DNA from: Prosapia bicincta
Lineage: Eukaryota; Arthropoda; Insecta; Hemiptera; Cercopidae
Direction of reading: 5' to 3'
Length of the DNA stretch: 64,000 nucleotides
Assembly: GCA_036971475.1 (NCBI GenBank)
Contig: JBAIZL010000002.1
Location: 12,520,368 to 12,584,367, forward strand
The notes beneath the pieces were generated by a model. The model worked only from the letters and a program-made list of their open reading frames with translations, was not told the origin of the DNA and searched no databases. Both the position numbers and the translations under genes were made by a program. This document shows, one piece after another, positions 48,775-60,064 of the stretch (its first letter is position 1; each line of letters starts with the position of its first letter).

Positions 48775-50013
48775 AGTTAGTAAGATCCTTAGTTGTGTTT
48801 TTCAGTGAAGTCGTTTTGTGTAAGTATAAGAGGGTATTTCATTTTCAAACTAACTAAAAATGGACATTTCAGTATGCTTTAGTATAATCTTATAATCTCT
48901 TTTGTATATATGTATAAAATGTAGTCACTACTTCACTTCCGACAGCCGGATCGCGTAAATCTAAGTAAGATTCTTACTAAGTATACTTTATATATGCATA
49001 TGTGCGCGCGCTGGTGTGCGTATTGTAGTCTTGTAACTAGTTTTCAATTAAAGTGAGTTTTAATAAAATTACTAATGTGCATTTATCTTTTAAAATCTGA
49101 AAACTCGCGACAAAAAATTGTCCGAGACGAATTAAAGGAATAAAACTAATTAAAGCCAACACAAAAGAAAGCTGTTTGTAATATCATGATTGTATTAAAG
49201 AGACAAACTCTGCTGGAAGACTATTTTAGTACAGAAAACTTGGAAATTTTATTAAAGAAATGGAGAAATATCGTATCCGAAGAAAACAAAAACAAAGGAC
49301 TATCCTTGAGGTAATAATTTTATAATTAGCTGGAGTCCATTGTCTATCTCGTATTTTCCTCTTTTTAAGGTTAATTGTAAATAGCACAGCTAAATGTATT
49401 TTTATAATTAATAAACAAAATTTTCTAAAATGTTGAAAGAAAATCTGAAGGTCGTATAAACCAATGACGTAATTATTTTGGAGTTTGTGTGCGAAATCCA
49501 AAGTGCAATGACACAATACCACATTGGTGTTTCGTCTTTCGAGTAATTACTATCATAAATGAAATATAACACTTACTACGGTCAATAGCTATGATCTCTT
49601 AGTTCGTCTGATAATGCACGATTTATTATAACTTTACGTATATTGTTGTACCTAAAATGCCCGATAATAAAGTAAATAAGAAAGCCTCACCTATGGTTTA
49701 GTTAGTTACACCTGGGTAAAGCCATTTCCGCACACGTACGATTGATTTGTTACAAATTAGTATACTCTTCTGCCTCTGAGGGCTTACACAGATATATTTT
49801 GCCCCTAACTCTTTATTTACGGTTGACGTTCAAAGTCACACACAATGATTTATCTCACCCTTCAGTTATTGACTTCTGAAATCTCAAGAGCAAAGTATTT
49901 CTCTAGTCCTCATTTAGGTTTTGTTGCCATTATGTTGTTTGTAAACAGTTTATTCGGATTTTTAGTAGGAATCTACTGAGCAACGAATTACGTTTTTTTA
50001 GTATTCTGTGCTA

Positions 50014-50019
<6 letters not shown>

Positions 50020-50066
<47 letters not shown>
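50020..50066. repeat. (TA)n tract on the 3' side of the right-arm PLE
   Basis: About 23 TA units between the arm sequence (GTGCTAATGTGTG) and the PLE tail. Together with 51176-51272 it corresponds to the single tract 29870-29942 of the left arm. Confidence 0.9.
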
Positions 50067-50071
<5 letters not shown>

Positions 50072-50117
50072 CATTTAAAATATTTCAAAAACAAGAATAC
50101 TTTTAATGAATATATTT

Positions 50118-50163
50118 ATTCAAAGCTTTTCGCCGATAAAATAGTATCAGCATCTTCAGGAAA
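50118..50163 (-). ncRNA. Hammerhead-ribozyme-like motif, PLE 3' end
   Basis: UUUC (50163-50160), CUGAAGA (50159-50153; the change falls at the variable core position 7), extra U, helix II GCUGAU/AUCGGC, GAAA (50131-50128), AAGCUU, U at 50122, GAAU (50121-50118). Helix I has three pairs plus a U-U. Helix II differs from the 1-kb and 31-kb copies by a paired U-A to C-G change. Confidence 0.7.
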
Positions 50164-50241
50164 ATAATTATCTAATAAAATATTTTTACAAAATAAACTC
50201 ATATGTGCTACAAACGACCATATGTTTATAAGTATTGCACT

Positions 50242-50892
50242 TTATGTAATTTTTTCTATAACATCAATGATCTTATAAATAGTTTGGTGCCTTGATCTCA
50301 CTTGAATTTGTTCATCAATTGATTTGTCTTTAACTTTATGCTTATAAATTTCCAATGTTTCAAATATATTCATTTTAAATCCTTTACTTAATTCTTTTAT
50401 TAATTTCATAATTTTTATTTCCGGAAATTCGTGTCCATTATTAATACAATGCGTAGCTAAATTTGATTTGATATAAGCGTTTAAATGTTCTTTGTATCTT
50501 TCCTTTAATTTCTTTTTTGTTTGTCCTACATATAATTTATTACAAGTTTGACATTTTATATTATATACTCCATTTCTTTCGTGCATATTATTTTGACTTT
50601 TGTTATTGTTTATTAAATTTTTAATTTTATTATCAGTTTTATATGTAGTTTGTAAATTTGTTTCTTTAAATAATCTTGTAATTTTATTTATTTCGTTACC
50701 AGTGAATGTAAAAGTTTTCCAAATATTTTCTCTCTTATTAAGTACAAAGTTATTTTCGAGTTTCTGTTTTCTTATTATGTTATTATTTAATGTATCTATA
50801 GTTTTTCTTTTATATCCATTTTCTAAACCAATTTGATATATTATATTTTTCTCTTTTATTTGATCATTTAAGTTCATTGGTATTTTCTGCAT
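50242..50892 (-). pseudogene. PLE linker and GIY-YIG endonuclease fragment
   Basis: 216 codons without a stop. Residues 1-100 are the basic linker seen between the RT and endonuclease in PLEs, with 'YKTDNKIKNLIN' near 85-96. The endonuclease follows from about 107: 'GVYNIKCQTCNKLYVGQT' (GIY and YIG motifs, CX2C), 'LKERYKEHL' with the catalytic Arg, 'LATHCINNGHEF', and an acidic/basic tail. The intact frame and conserved residues suggest the source element was active recently, but the copy lacks the RT and so is a dead-on-arrival 5' truncation. ATG 50892 is probably only the first Met of the fragment. Confidence 0.87.
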
Positions 50893-51045
50893 TCTATGTA
50901 GTAAATTATAAGATCAAGACCCCAAACTATTTATAAGGTCATTGATGTTATAGAAAAAATTACATACAGTGCAAAACTTATAAACGTATGGTCGTTTGTA
51001 GCACATATGGTTTAATTTTGTAAAAATATTTTATTGGATAATTAT

Positions 51046-51091
51046 TTTCCTGAAGATGCTGGTACTATTTTATCGGCGAAAAGCTTTGAAT
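51046..51091 (+). ncRNA. Hammerhead-ribozyme-like motif in the inverted PLE end
   Basis: UUUC (51046-51049), CUGAAGA (51050-51056), helix II GCUGGU/AUCGGC, GAAA (51078-51081), AAGCUU (51081-51086), U51087, GAAU (51088-51091). Opposite orientation to 50118-50163, about 0.9 kb away. Confidence 0.7.
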
Positions 51092-51171
51092 AAATATATT
51101 CATTAAAAGTATTCTTGTTTTTGAAATATTTTTAATATATTAACTATATTACAAGAAAACATATCACCATA

Positions 51172-51278
<107 letters not shown>

Positions 51279-51565
51279 TAATACATAGGTCAAGTTCGAT
51301 TAAATTTATTAAATTTTTAAAATATTGGACTATTTTTCTGTTTTATGCCTTACTAATCTAATAACAGTTAGATGAGGCAAAATATGGTTAAGTAAATTGC
51401 AAATAAAGAGTGAAATACCGAAAAATATTAGAAAACAGTTTAAAAATTTAAAACCTGATAAATTATGTAAGCGTAATTATTTTAGAAATTATATTTACTT
51501 AAAAAGTGAAATTTAATGTTTTCACGCTTGACTAAGAGTAATTATTACATACATTCGTTTTGGAC

Positions 51566-51725
<160 letters not shown>

Positions 51726-53380
51726 TTTAGAATCTAGTTAAATAACTTATATTTTACATTCAAGATCATTTTTTGGTAAAACTTTTATTCTTACTTCTTG
51801 TTAGAGAGAAGTGCAACTAAAAGATGAGTACATTAAAAATATTTTACATTTTGAAGCACTTCCTACTTGTAAATATATTTTAATTCTCTTTATAAGAATA
51901 TTCCGTTCGAAAGTTATATAGTTTATCATTAACCGGAACGATTGTATTTTATTTATAACTAAACAAAATATCTGATTAAAATAATTTGAATTTTGAGCTC
52001 TTTGAATGAAAAAATAAGTCGGAAACATTTGGGACGTTATAAAGGTTAATTAGCTTTGACAACGTAAAGAGGGAAACATATTTCAGTGAGGAAGTCCTTC
52101 TAGATGCCCTAATTATTCGATTTCTGTCAAGAATCGAATACCTTTTGTCTGGGTTTTTACAATCCCGTTTAAATAAATCACAATAAATCAGGGAATATCA
52201 TTATTTTCATTCAGACAAGGCTAGAGCAACGCGTGTTTAAATAGAAAGGCTGAGCTGTAGGTTCGTGAAATTAATTCCCGTTCAAGTGGCTTGTTAATGA
52301 AGTTGATTAATAAACCGCTTTTGTGAGGTGCCTGAATATACAGTGGAGCGAAAACTTGATTAAGGTGAAATCAGGAGCAAGTGGTTTTATACAGGCAGGC
52401 CTGGTGTTGCCTGGTTCTATCTGGAACATTTTACGGTGCGTCTTGAGCATTAAGACGTCCTAATAGAGAGGGATATATTAGGATCCATATGGCAACATAT
52501 ATAGGGAAATAAATATACAGAAGTCATCAAAATTTACTCATTTTACTCAGAAGTTGTGTAAAATTATTTATCCTTTATTTTAATAAATTTCTTCTGTTTG
52601 CTCACACTTTTCCTTATATATACCTTGTACAAATTTTCAATTGTTATTAAAATACATTTTTATTCATTTAATTACGTTCAAATATATTGTTCAAGCCTGT
52701 ATTGGATATGACCACTGCTGTTAATACAGTTTGTTTTTCAATATTTATTCAATAATTAAATTGTAAAAACGTGGATGCCTATCCGGATTTGAACTGAGAA
52801 TATTCATGGTTGAAGTCTAGAGCATTTTGGCACAGGGGTTACCACAAAATATTATAAATAGTGGTCTGGGTAACTAAAATATATATTTTTTTAAAAGCCT
52901 CAGAAGGAATTTATTAAATTATGTAAAAATATATTACTGGTTTATACTTATATATAATTTTGTATATGTTATTATGTTGTTTAAGATAATAATTGTTTAT
53001 TAATAATAAATTGGTGGAATTAATTTAAAGATATGTTATTCTTGCGTGCAACGTTAATAGGGTAAGTCCGGAAGAGATGGCCAACGCCTGTAGTTTTTAA
53101 ACTATTCGTTGTAGAGCGCTGCTGGTCAGTTAACAGGTGATTAGTAATGTGATTGAGTGTTGCTGCTACGGAGGACTATTTATTTGAATTAAAGTAAGTA
53201 AAAGCCGTGATTTTAGTTTTCAATATAAAAATAAATTATATAGTAGGCCTATCTCGTAACATTTCGATTAAAACATGACTTAGATTGCGAATAGCGAGGG
53301 CACCTTTAGTTTTAGAGTAGTATAGATCTAACTGCACACCGGAACGTAGGTTTTGTTTACGTTTGCGTCGCGTTATGGCC

Positions 53381-53406
53381 GTCTCTCCCGGCCGATCGGG
53401 AGAGAC
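53381..53406. other. Perfect 10-bp-stem GC-rich hairpin
   Basis: GTCTCTCCCG (53381-53390), loop GCCGAT, CGGGAGAGAC (53397-53406). It sits in a GC-rich island (about 53330-53435) inside the part of the right arm missing from the left. Function unknown; it is not followed by CTRR, so it does not look like a Helitron end. Confidence 0.7.
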
Positions 53407-53448
53407 AGGCAAACCACCATCGGGATAGATGGCCATCCCATAAACGTG

Positions 53449-53450
<2 letters not shown>

Positions 53451-53490
<40 letters not shown>
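53451..53490. repeat. (TA)n microsatellite
   Basis: About 20 TA units just upstream of the pogo-like transposase start. Confidence 0.93.
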
Positions 53491-53496
<6 letters not shown>

Positions 53497-53522
53497 TTTT
53501 GACAGTATTGTTATGTTTTTAG

Positions 53523-54615
53523 ATGCCAAATAAGTGCATTCCAAAGGCCGGCTCTTCTAGAGGATCATAGAAAAAAGAAAATCTTAAAAATGCTATAAAT
53601 AAAATAAATAATAATGGTTATTCTGCGAGAAAAGCTTCTATGGAGTTTAACATTCCAAAGAAAACTCTTGAGAGAAAATTAAAAATTGGCTGAGACTCCA
53701 AAATTCCTAGTTCGTGTTTAGGTAGAGCTAATCTGTTGCGACTTGTCAACCACATAACAAAATGCAAGCTCATGGATTTCCTTTAACGAGGGACTAGGTT
53801 ATGATTTTGCTGTGAACCTTGGTCTGAAACATAAATTTAATAACGAAAAAGGTGAAGCAGGTTAGGATCAGTTACAACTGCTCTTGTTTCGACATCCAGA
53901 TCTAAGTGTGCGAAAATCTGAAGGCGTATCTTTGGCCAGAGTGCAGGGAATGAATCGTGATGAAGTGAAGGAATATTTCAACTTACTTTCAACATTAATG
54001 GAAGAAAATGATTTGTTTAATAAACCGGGAAGTATATTTAACATGGATGAGTCTGGCTGTCAGTTAAACAGCCGACCAGGTGCTGTTATACCTGAAAAAG
54101 GGGCAAAAACAGTTCCTGTGATTACTTCGTCAGAAAAAAGAGAAACTATTACAGTACTTGCATGCTGCAATGCTGAAGGGATATTTCTTCCTCCTTATGT
54201 TGTCATCAAACCAAAAAGGAATGGGAGGACAACATGCCACCGGGAAATAAAGTTGTCATGTCAAAAAAAACTCTGCTTACGTGAATGCTGAAATTTGTTT
54301 GAATGGTTAAGGCATCATTTTTTGCCTCGCAAACCACTTGGAAAAGTTATGCTGCATCTTGATGGTCATAGGTCACACTCCAGCTCAGTACAGATGTTAG
54401 AGTTTGCTGAGATGAATAGTACCATTTTAATTTGCCTCCCCAGTTATACTACACATTATCTGCAACCATTTGATCGATCTGTTTTCAAATTTTTAAAGCA
54501 TCATTTTTACAGTGCCATTGAAAAATGAAAAAGAAATCACCCAGATAGGAAGCTAGGAAGATTACAATTTGGCGAGCTACTACAAGACTATTGCATTAAA
54601 TTATTTAATGTGTGA
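53523..54615 (+). pseudogene. pogo/Tigger-type DDE transposase pseudogene, right-arm copy
   Basis: From ATG 53523: an N-terminal psq-type helix-turn-helix ('NAINKINNNGYSARKAS', then 'FNIPKKTLERKLKI', 53595-53690) with stops on both sides; 'GLKHKFNNEKG' (53821-53853); 'SLARVQGMNRDEVKEYFNLL' (about 53930-53990); 'FNMDESG' (first Asp, 54039-54060); 'VMLHLDGHRSHSS' (second Asp, about 54345-54385); 'YTTHYLQPFDRSVF' (third Asp, about 54445-54486); stop at 54613-54615. The blocks fit the DDD pogo group, which moves by cut and paste at TA. Stops near 53569, 53691, 53863, 54289 and 54526 and a frame change near 54260 inactivate it. The left-arm copy carries different lesions. No terminal inverted repeats were identified. 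Confidence 0.83.
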
Positions 54616-54622
54616 GGTGTTA

Positions 54623-55312
54623 TTTATCAATAAATGGGTATAACGAATAAAATCAGAAATAACGATACTAGAGAAAGAGTGGAAGTTGGTGCAACAATGA
54701 TGGACAAGAGAGAGAAAAACAGTTGCTGTGGTGGAGAAACACGAGGCGAATAAATATAACCAAGTTGTTAAAAAAGGTCTGACAATGGAAACGACCGGAA
54801 CGAATAGTAACAGGAAGGCCTAGAAGAGTCTAAAATACAGGAATAAACTAAACAATGCAGAAAAGACAAACGCCAGAAGACATACATGTAGATAGAAGTA
54901 AATGGAGATGGGGATGCGGGAAACGGTCTAAGCTGTAAAAGAACCGTTATAAAAATAAGGTTTTATTGATCAATAAATTGGTATAAGGAATAAAATCAGA
55001 AATAACGATATTAGAGAAGGAGTGGAAGTTGGTGCAACAATGATGGACAAGATGGAGAAAAACAGTTGCTGTGGTGGAGGAACACGAGGCGAATAAATAT
55101 ATCCAAGTTGTTTCAAAAGGTCTGAAAATGGAATCGACCGGAAAGAATAGTAACAGGAAGGCCTAGAAGAGTCTGGAATGCAGGAATAAACTAAACAATG
55201 CAGAAAAGACCAACGCCAGAAGACATACATGCAGATAGAAGTAAATGGAGATGGGGATGCGGGAAACGGTCAAAGCTGTAAAAGAACCGTTATAAAAATA
55301 AGTTTTTATTGA
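54623..55312. repeat. Two tandem ~343-bp LINE-tail units, right arm
   Basis: Inverted counterpart of 27937-28625. The plus strand here gives strings like 'GRPRRVWNAGIN', 'AMQKRPTPEDMHADRSKW' and 'RWGCGKRSKL' (about 55155-55280, combining frames), the typical end of RTE-like ORF2 proteins, then AACCGTTATAAAAATAAG. Confidence 0.65.
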
Positions 55313-57047
55313 TCGGTTCCACGTAAGTGTGATACTCTTCTAGTTCCGTGTTTACTTAAGCACGAAATTTGCATGCTCTGTACAGAGGTAGTCTAATGAC
55401 ACGGCGGCCGTCTCAAGCAGCCCATTAGCAGGAGAACTCAACTTATTGGATATAGTTTATAACTTTTTAATTAACGAAGAAAAATATGAACTTTACTCAT
55501 TAAAACATTATATCCAACTCTGAGTAACTTAATATCCGAGGTAAAGTTTAGCACCATAAATTAATTATTGGAAAATTCGGTATTTTTTTATTACATTGTT
55601 AATTAAACGCTTTGTTGCATTATTCCATTTTATCCTCGGGTAATTGCTAAAAGATTTGTTTATGAAGTAAGGGAGAAATATTTGATTTGCTCGCCAAATT
55701 TATTTTCTTTATTCTAATGTTTATTTGCATTTTATACATTCTTCCTCTCTCCTTCCTCAACACGTCACAGTTCGTTAATTATTAAAATTAACAAGAGAGA
55801 GAATAAATAAAATAAGAGAAAGAGAAGTTAGTTTTTAGTTCCTCATATAAGAATGAAATTCTTTCTCTGTTTGGACATTGTTGTAATCTTTTATTGCGCT
55901 GCTCGGAAAAGTTTCCAAGCAACGCGCAACAAGCGTACGGATAATTAAAAACAAAGAAGTGTTCTTTCGTCATTAAAAGTCAATGAAGAGAGGGAACGAA
56001 ACTCGCAGAGCATGCTTGCCAATATTGCTGAGAGGGAAATCTTGTTATTCCTCAAGGCATATTGAGGAAGTACTCTCGGCATGAATGGGAATTCTATGTT
56101 TATACGCAAGGACATTTATTTATGGAGGTTGACTCATTGTATACCCAAAAACCTCTTGCTGGGGTCGAGGGGCAAAAATCCCTCTTCAGGCAAAATTGTT
56201 TCATGTTTAGATCCATTAGTTGAATATTTCTGACCATTAATAATTGGAAAGTTTAATTTTAGCAAAAACAGCACTTAAACGTTGGAGGTTTGTCTATAAA
56301 TAATTTTATTAACAAAATAAAATCATTTCATCATTACATTGAATCGGTAAAAACCTTTCACAGATCTCTGTAACAGCTCATTTTTTATTGTATATTCCAT
56401 TATCTCAAAGCCAAGATAAAACTCATAAAATACAGAACCTAACATAAGCTTATCTGTTAACACTATTTTACATTTTTTATAGTATACATTTGAGTACATT
56501 TCTCTGTATTTTATAATTATATTTCTTTTCTCTTAACGCGTGTCGGATTAACGCCATTCTCAAAACTTTAAATAGTACCTTAAAAACTTAATGTTAGAGA
56601 AGGCATACAAATATACTCAAATGTATAAAAATATTCCTAACAAATGGGAAGATGATTATATTAAAAATTTAATTTTCATTTTTATAATTTTGTAATTTTA
56701 CCAACTACGCTCTAGTAAATAAACTTAGTTATAAATACACAACTTTCAAATATACAATAATTAATAAAATATATTTTATTCATCCACTCAAATTAAAATA
56801 TTGTTTCAAATATCACTTCATGAATTATATTTTATAAATTAATTTCCGTTTTATATGGGAAAAAAATTCACGGAAAGGGGCAAAGTATGCAATATAGTTA
56901 TTTCTTCCTGTTTGGTTTGATATAAGTGATAACATATGATCTCATTAAACAGCTGATTTTATAAAACTATTGTTTGAGCTTAGCTTATGTTAATACAAAT
57001 AAAAGGCGTACACAAAACTCGCAAATTAAATATAGAAGTGTAACCAT

Positions 57048-57058
57048 ATTTGCACCTT
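57048..57058. repeat. Target-site duplication, 5' side of the LINE
   Basis: ATTTGCACCTT, repeated at 59141-59151. The left arm has a single related site (ATTTGCACTTT on the minus strand near 26715-26726), so this is a true insertion scar. Confidence 0.85.
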
Positions 57059-57065
57059 CTTCGAT

Positions 57066-57784
57066 TTGCACAACACCATCGACGATGACCAAGCAGGAAT
57101 CAGACCGAGACGAAGTACAAGGGATCAAGTAGTATACTTCTCACAGTGTGTCAAAGACGGCTTCCAAATGAAAATGTCCACCCAGTCTGTACTAATAGAC
57201 CTAAAAAATGCCTACGACACCGTTTGGAGAGAAATGCGCATACACAAGCTAGCCCAAAGTGGAGCTAGGGACAATTTATATAAGTGGATCAAATCCTTTC
57301 TGTCGCAACGACTAATTAGAGTAAGATATACAGGAGGAATGTCCAAATATCGTATCCAAAGACAGGGATTGGCACAAAGAGCCGTAATCAGTTGTATACT
57401 CTTTAATTTGATGATCAATGACGTACTCATGGCAGTTCGAGCAGTGCCTGGAGTACAAGGCCTACTCTATGCAGATGATCTAATTCTCTGGGCTAGTGGT
57501 AGCAACATCAAATCACTAGAAAAATCAATTAACAATGCACTGACTAGCCTTGGGCGGAGACTAACGCGATGTGTGTGAATGCGAATAAATCAATTCACCA
57601 ACTTTTTACACTCTCAACAAGGCGACCAGAAATCTCTTTGCGATACGGGAATAGCGAACTCGTGGAGAGCAATATCTGCAAATACCTGGGAGTTTCAATA
57701 GATTCCAAAATGACCTGGAAACCACTCATCAAAGAAAGCGCCAAAAGAGCCATTAAAAGAGTAAGACTGCTGAAACGCCTCTAA
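57066..57784 (+). pseudogene. Reverse transcriptase fragment of the LINE
   Basis: Frame 57066-57578: 'QAGIRPRRSTRDQVVYF' region, 'SVLIDLKNAYDTVW' (motif A, Asp about 45 and 51), 'GLAQRAVISCILF' (motif B, degraded from G.PQG.V.S) and 'LLYADDLILWA' (motif C, Tyr-Ala-Asp-Asp at about 135-138). A frame change at 57569-57578 leads to 57569-57784 ('CVNANKSIHQ', 'YLGVSIDSKMTWKPLI'), the thumb region, and then a stop. No ATG begins the first frame; it is truncated at the target site. Loss of the motif B glycine-glutamine would itself impair RT activity. Confidence 0.85.
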
Positions 57785-57927
57785 CTGCCACATGATGGGG
57801 AGCAAATCAGGATGTACTGAACATAGCGTACAAAACATATATACGCCCCATATTCGAGTACGGAGCTGAAGCAACAATCACAGCGTCAAACACCACATCC
57901 CAAATTTTAGTTAGAACCCAAAATGCA

Positions 57928-59130
57928 ATGCTCCGAGTCATCACTGGTGCACCAAAATCGACCCCGATAGCAGCAATGGAGGCACAGTTGGAAACAGAGC
58001 CAATGCAGTTTAGAAGAGACAAACTCAGCCTCGGGTTTTGGGAGGGAAACAAAGGGGCGTACAGCCACCGATGGGCAAACTTTAAAGAAGCCACAACGAG
58101 GCTAAAAACACAAAAAACTCCGATAACCACATATAAAGAGTTGATTGAGAAATACAACATCAACATTGGCACTCATACAATAGATATCGGGACACATGAA
58201 GTGTTCAATTCACTGCCCAAGGGAATCCTAAATCTTCTTGACCACAAAATCCGAAAGAAAGATTGTAACCCACTAGAACTAAAGGCTGCAGCCCTCAGAA
58301 CCATCAACACAGTCTATCCAGAGACACAGTGGCTACATGTATATACCGATGGATCGTGCCTGCCAGACAAAGGACAGACTGGAGCTGGTTATTACTGTAA
58401 TCTTTTCGAAGGATCACTAGCAGTTGGTAACAACCAAAGTAACTTTGACGGCGAAATAACCGCCATACTAGCCGCATCAAACGAAATGAAGAAAATAAAG
58501 ACACGGGCACAAGCAGTCTTTTTTGTAGACTCAATGGCTGCAATAATGGCCGTAACAAATAACAAGAAGACTTATTGCAGATCCACTCTACCCGGTCGTC
58601 AAAATTTGTCAAAACTAATGAATAGGGGATGGAAAATTGAATTACAATGGATCCCCAGCCACGTGGATATAAGAGGTAATGAATTAGCCGACTCATTGGC
58701 AAAAAAAGGAACAACGCTCCCACAGCCGAGCGTAGCAACTTCGCTCCCCTCCATAAAAATACAAATAAATGCTGCAATAAAGAGGAGCACTCAAGCCTAC
58801 TTAAGGGAAGCATCTCTTAATAAACGTTGGGCTACTTTTGTCGAAAACGGGCCAATTAACAACATGTTACCCCGACGGGCCGGGGTTGCACTTTTTAGAC
58901 TCACAATTGGACACAACTACCTAGCTGCACACCTAAACAAAATACACGTCTTCTCGTCTCCCAGGTGCACCCTTTGTGACAGCGGGGAATATATGACAGC
59001 TGAGCATCTCCAGTCGTGTACAGCTCTGGACCATAGACCCCTGAACGACAAGAAGGAAGAAGAGATTTCTCGCCTCTACTGGTCAGCGCGCCACCAAATG
59101 GCCCAACAGCCAAGAGTGGGCGTTGGCTAG
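57928..59130 (+). CDS. LINE connection and RNase H domain with Cys-His tail (broken ORF2 remainder)
   Basis: 400 codons, uninterrupted. Residues 1-130 are the linker after the RT thumb ('MLRVITGAPKSTPIAAMEA'). RNase H spans about 133-262: 'YTDGSC' with Asp141, 'FDGEITAI' with Glu176, 'FFVDSMAAI' with Asp201 and 'WIPSHVDIRGNELADSLAKKG' with His245 and Asp255, so all catalytic positions are present. The tail has C347-C350-H360-C364. The frame differs from both RT frames upstream and a gap of about 140 bp (57785-57927) has stops, so it is the surviving part of a dead ORF2, not a separate gene. RNase H helps remove the RNA template during element cDNA synthesis. Confidence 0.83.
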   Translation: MLRVITGAPKSTPIAAMEAQLETEPMQFRRDKLSLGFWEGNKGAYSHRWANFKEATTRLKTQKTPITTYKELIEKYNINIGTHTIDIGTHEVFNSLPKGILNLLDHKIRKKDCNPLELKAAALRTINTVYPETQWLHVYTDGSCLPDKGQTGAGYYCNLFEGSLAVGNNQSNFDGEITAILAASNEMKKIKTRAQAVFFVDSMAAIMAVTNNKKTYCRSTLPGRQNLSKLMNRGWKIELQWIPSHVDIRGNELADSLAKKGTTLPQPSVATSLPSIKIQINAAIKRSTQAYLREASLNKRWATFVENGPINNMLPRRAGVALFRLTIGHNYLAAHLNKIHVFSSPRCTLCDSGEYMTAEHLQSCTALDHRPLNDKKEEEISRLYWSARHQMAQQPRVGVG

Positions 59131-59140
59131 TGAGTAAGTT

Positions 59141-59151
59141 ATTTGCACCTT
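59141..59151. repeat. Target-site duplication, 3' side of the LINE
   Basis: ATTTGCACCTT, the same as 57048-57058, followed by AGTTGTAAG as in the left arm's unoccupied site. Confidence 0.85.
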
Positions 59152-59180
59152 AGTTGTAAGTCAGAGTTTGTAGCATGAAC

Positions 59181-59223
59181 ACTCACTGATGATGATAGCT
59201 TTGGCACTGAAACTCGTCTGAGT
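59181..59223 (+). ncRNA. Hammerhead-like motif of the second family, right arm (degenerate)
   Basis: ACUCA (59181-59185), CUGAUGA (59186-59192), poorly paired helix II, GAAA (59209-59212), CUCGUC, UGAGU (59219-59223). Helix I and the A-C..G-U helix III followed by C are good hammerhead features; helix II is not. Counterpart of 26637-26679. Confidence 0.42.
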
Positions 59224-59289
59224 TAATGAATGATTAATTTGTGAGTTTTGTGTACGTCTTTTATTTGTATTAGCTGCTTTTATGTTTTA

Positions 59290-59388
59290 GGTTATGTGGT
59301 AGAACAGCTGTTTTAACGGGTAGATTATGTGGTAGAACAGCTGTTTTAACGGATAGGTTATGTGGTAGAACAGCTGTTTTAACGGATA
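59290..59388. repeat. Three-copy 33-bp minisatellite
   Basis: Exact 33-bp steps at 59290, 59323 and 59356, each with the palindrome AACAGCTGTT inside GTAGAACAGCTGTTTTAACG. The left arm has only one unit (about 26529-26561), so the expansion happened in the right arm. Confidence 0.9.
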
Positions 59389-60064
59389 GGTTATGTCATT
59401 TTATTTATATTATTTGTAATGAGTATTTAATAAAAAGTAAAGAAAATACAATTTTGTTTGGTTCACTTAAGTAGGAATCGACTGTAAACAGTTTCAGTTT
59501 TTATTACTTGTTTGCAATTAAAATACCACACTACAGTTATTCCCGCGATTATTCTGCCCGTAGCGTACTTGTGGACTTGTGAATACATGGGAACGCCCAA
59601 TGACAGATCTGGATGCACTGTAAACTCAACCATTATGAATTATTCCGATTGAGGGAGCTCTGATACATCTAATTGCCATAAATAAACATCTGCAACTCAA
59701 AGCCAGTGCTAAGTATCTGTTAAATACGTTCTCTATGTAAGAAATCATTATTTATTAATTAGTACAGAGTAGTCCGTAAGGTTGGTCCTTTGGCGAGTGC
59801 ATTGGTAATATATAATGATGTAAAACCGTGCGGATGTCGTGACTGAATTCAACTGAGAGCTATGTGGCTACAATTTGTAATTATTAAACAATTATAAACC
59901 CTTTGTACGATCAATATAGTTGCACCTTTATGTAGTACCTATATACGTGTAGCATTTTGAATAAAGAAAGTCTTGGAAACCGTCTGTTGTTAACCTTAAA
60001 TAAGTTCTACAAGAGGTTAGGACGACTACATCGCCAAGGAGTGTTTTCACTTCTTAAATTGTAA

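Larger units (their letters stand above)
57059..59140 (+). mobile_element. 5'-truncated RT/RNase H non-LTR retrotransposon
   Basis: 2.08 kb flanked by an 11-bp target duplication and absent from the left arm. It starts inside the RT, as expected for a 5' truncation, and ends ten bases after the ORF stop in TGAGTAAGTT without any poly(A). RT and RNase H in one ORF put it in the I/R1-like assemblage, but it is not the same family as 10094-16134. Confidence 0.85.

Noticed and set aside
57807..58813. Minus-strand frames of 121 and 169 codons
   Set aside because: Antisense shadows of the RNase H frame 57928-59130.
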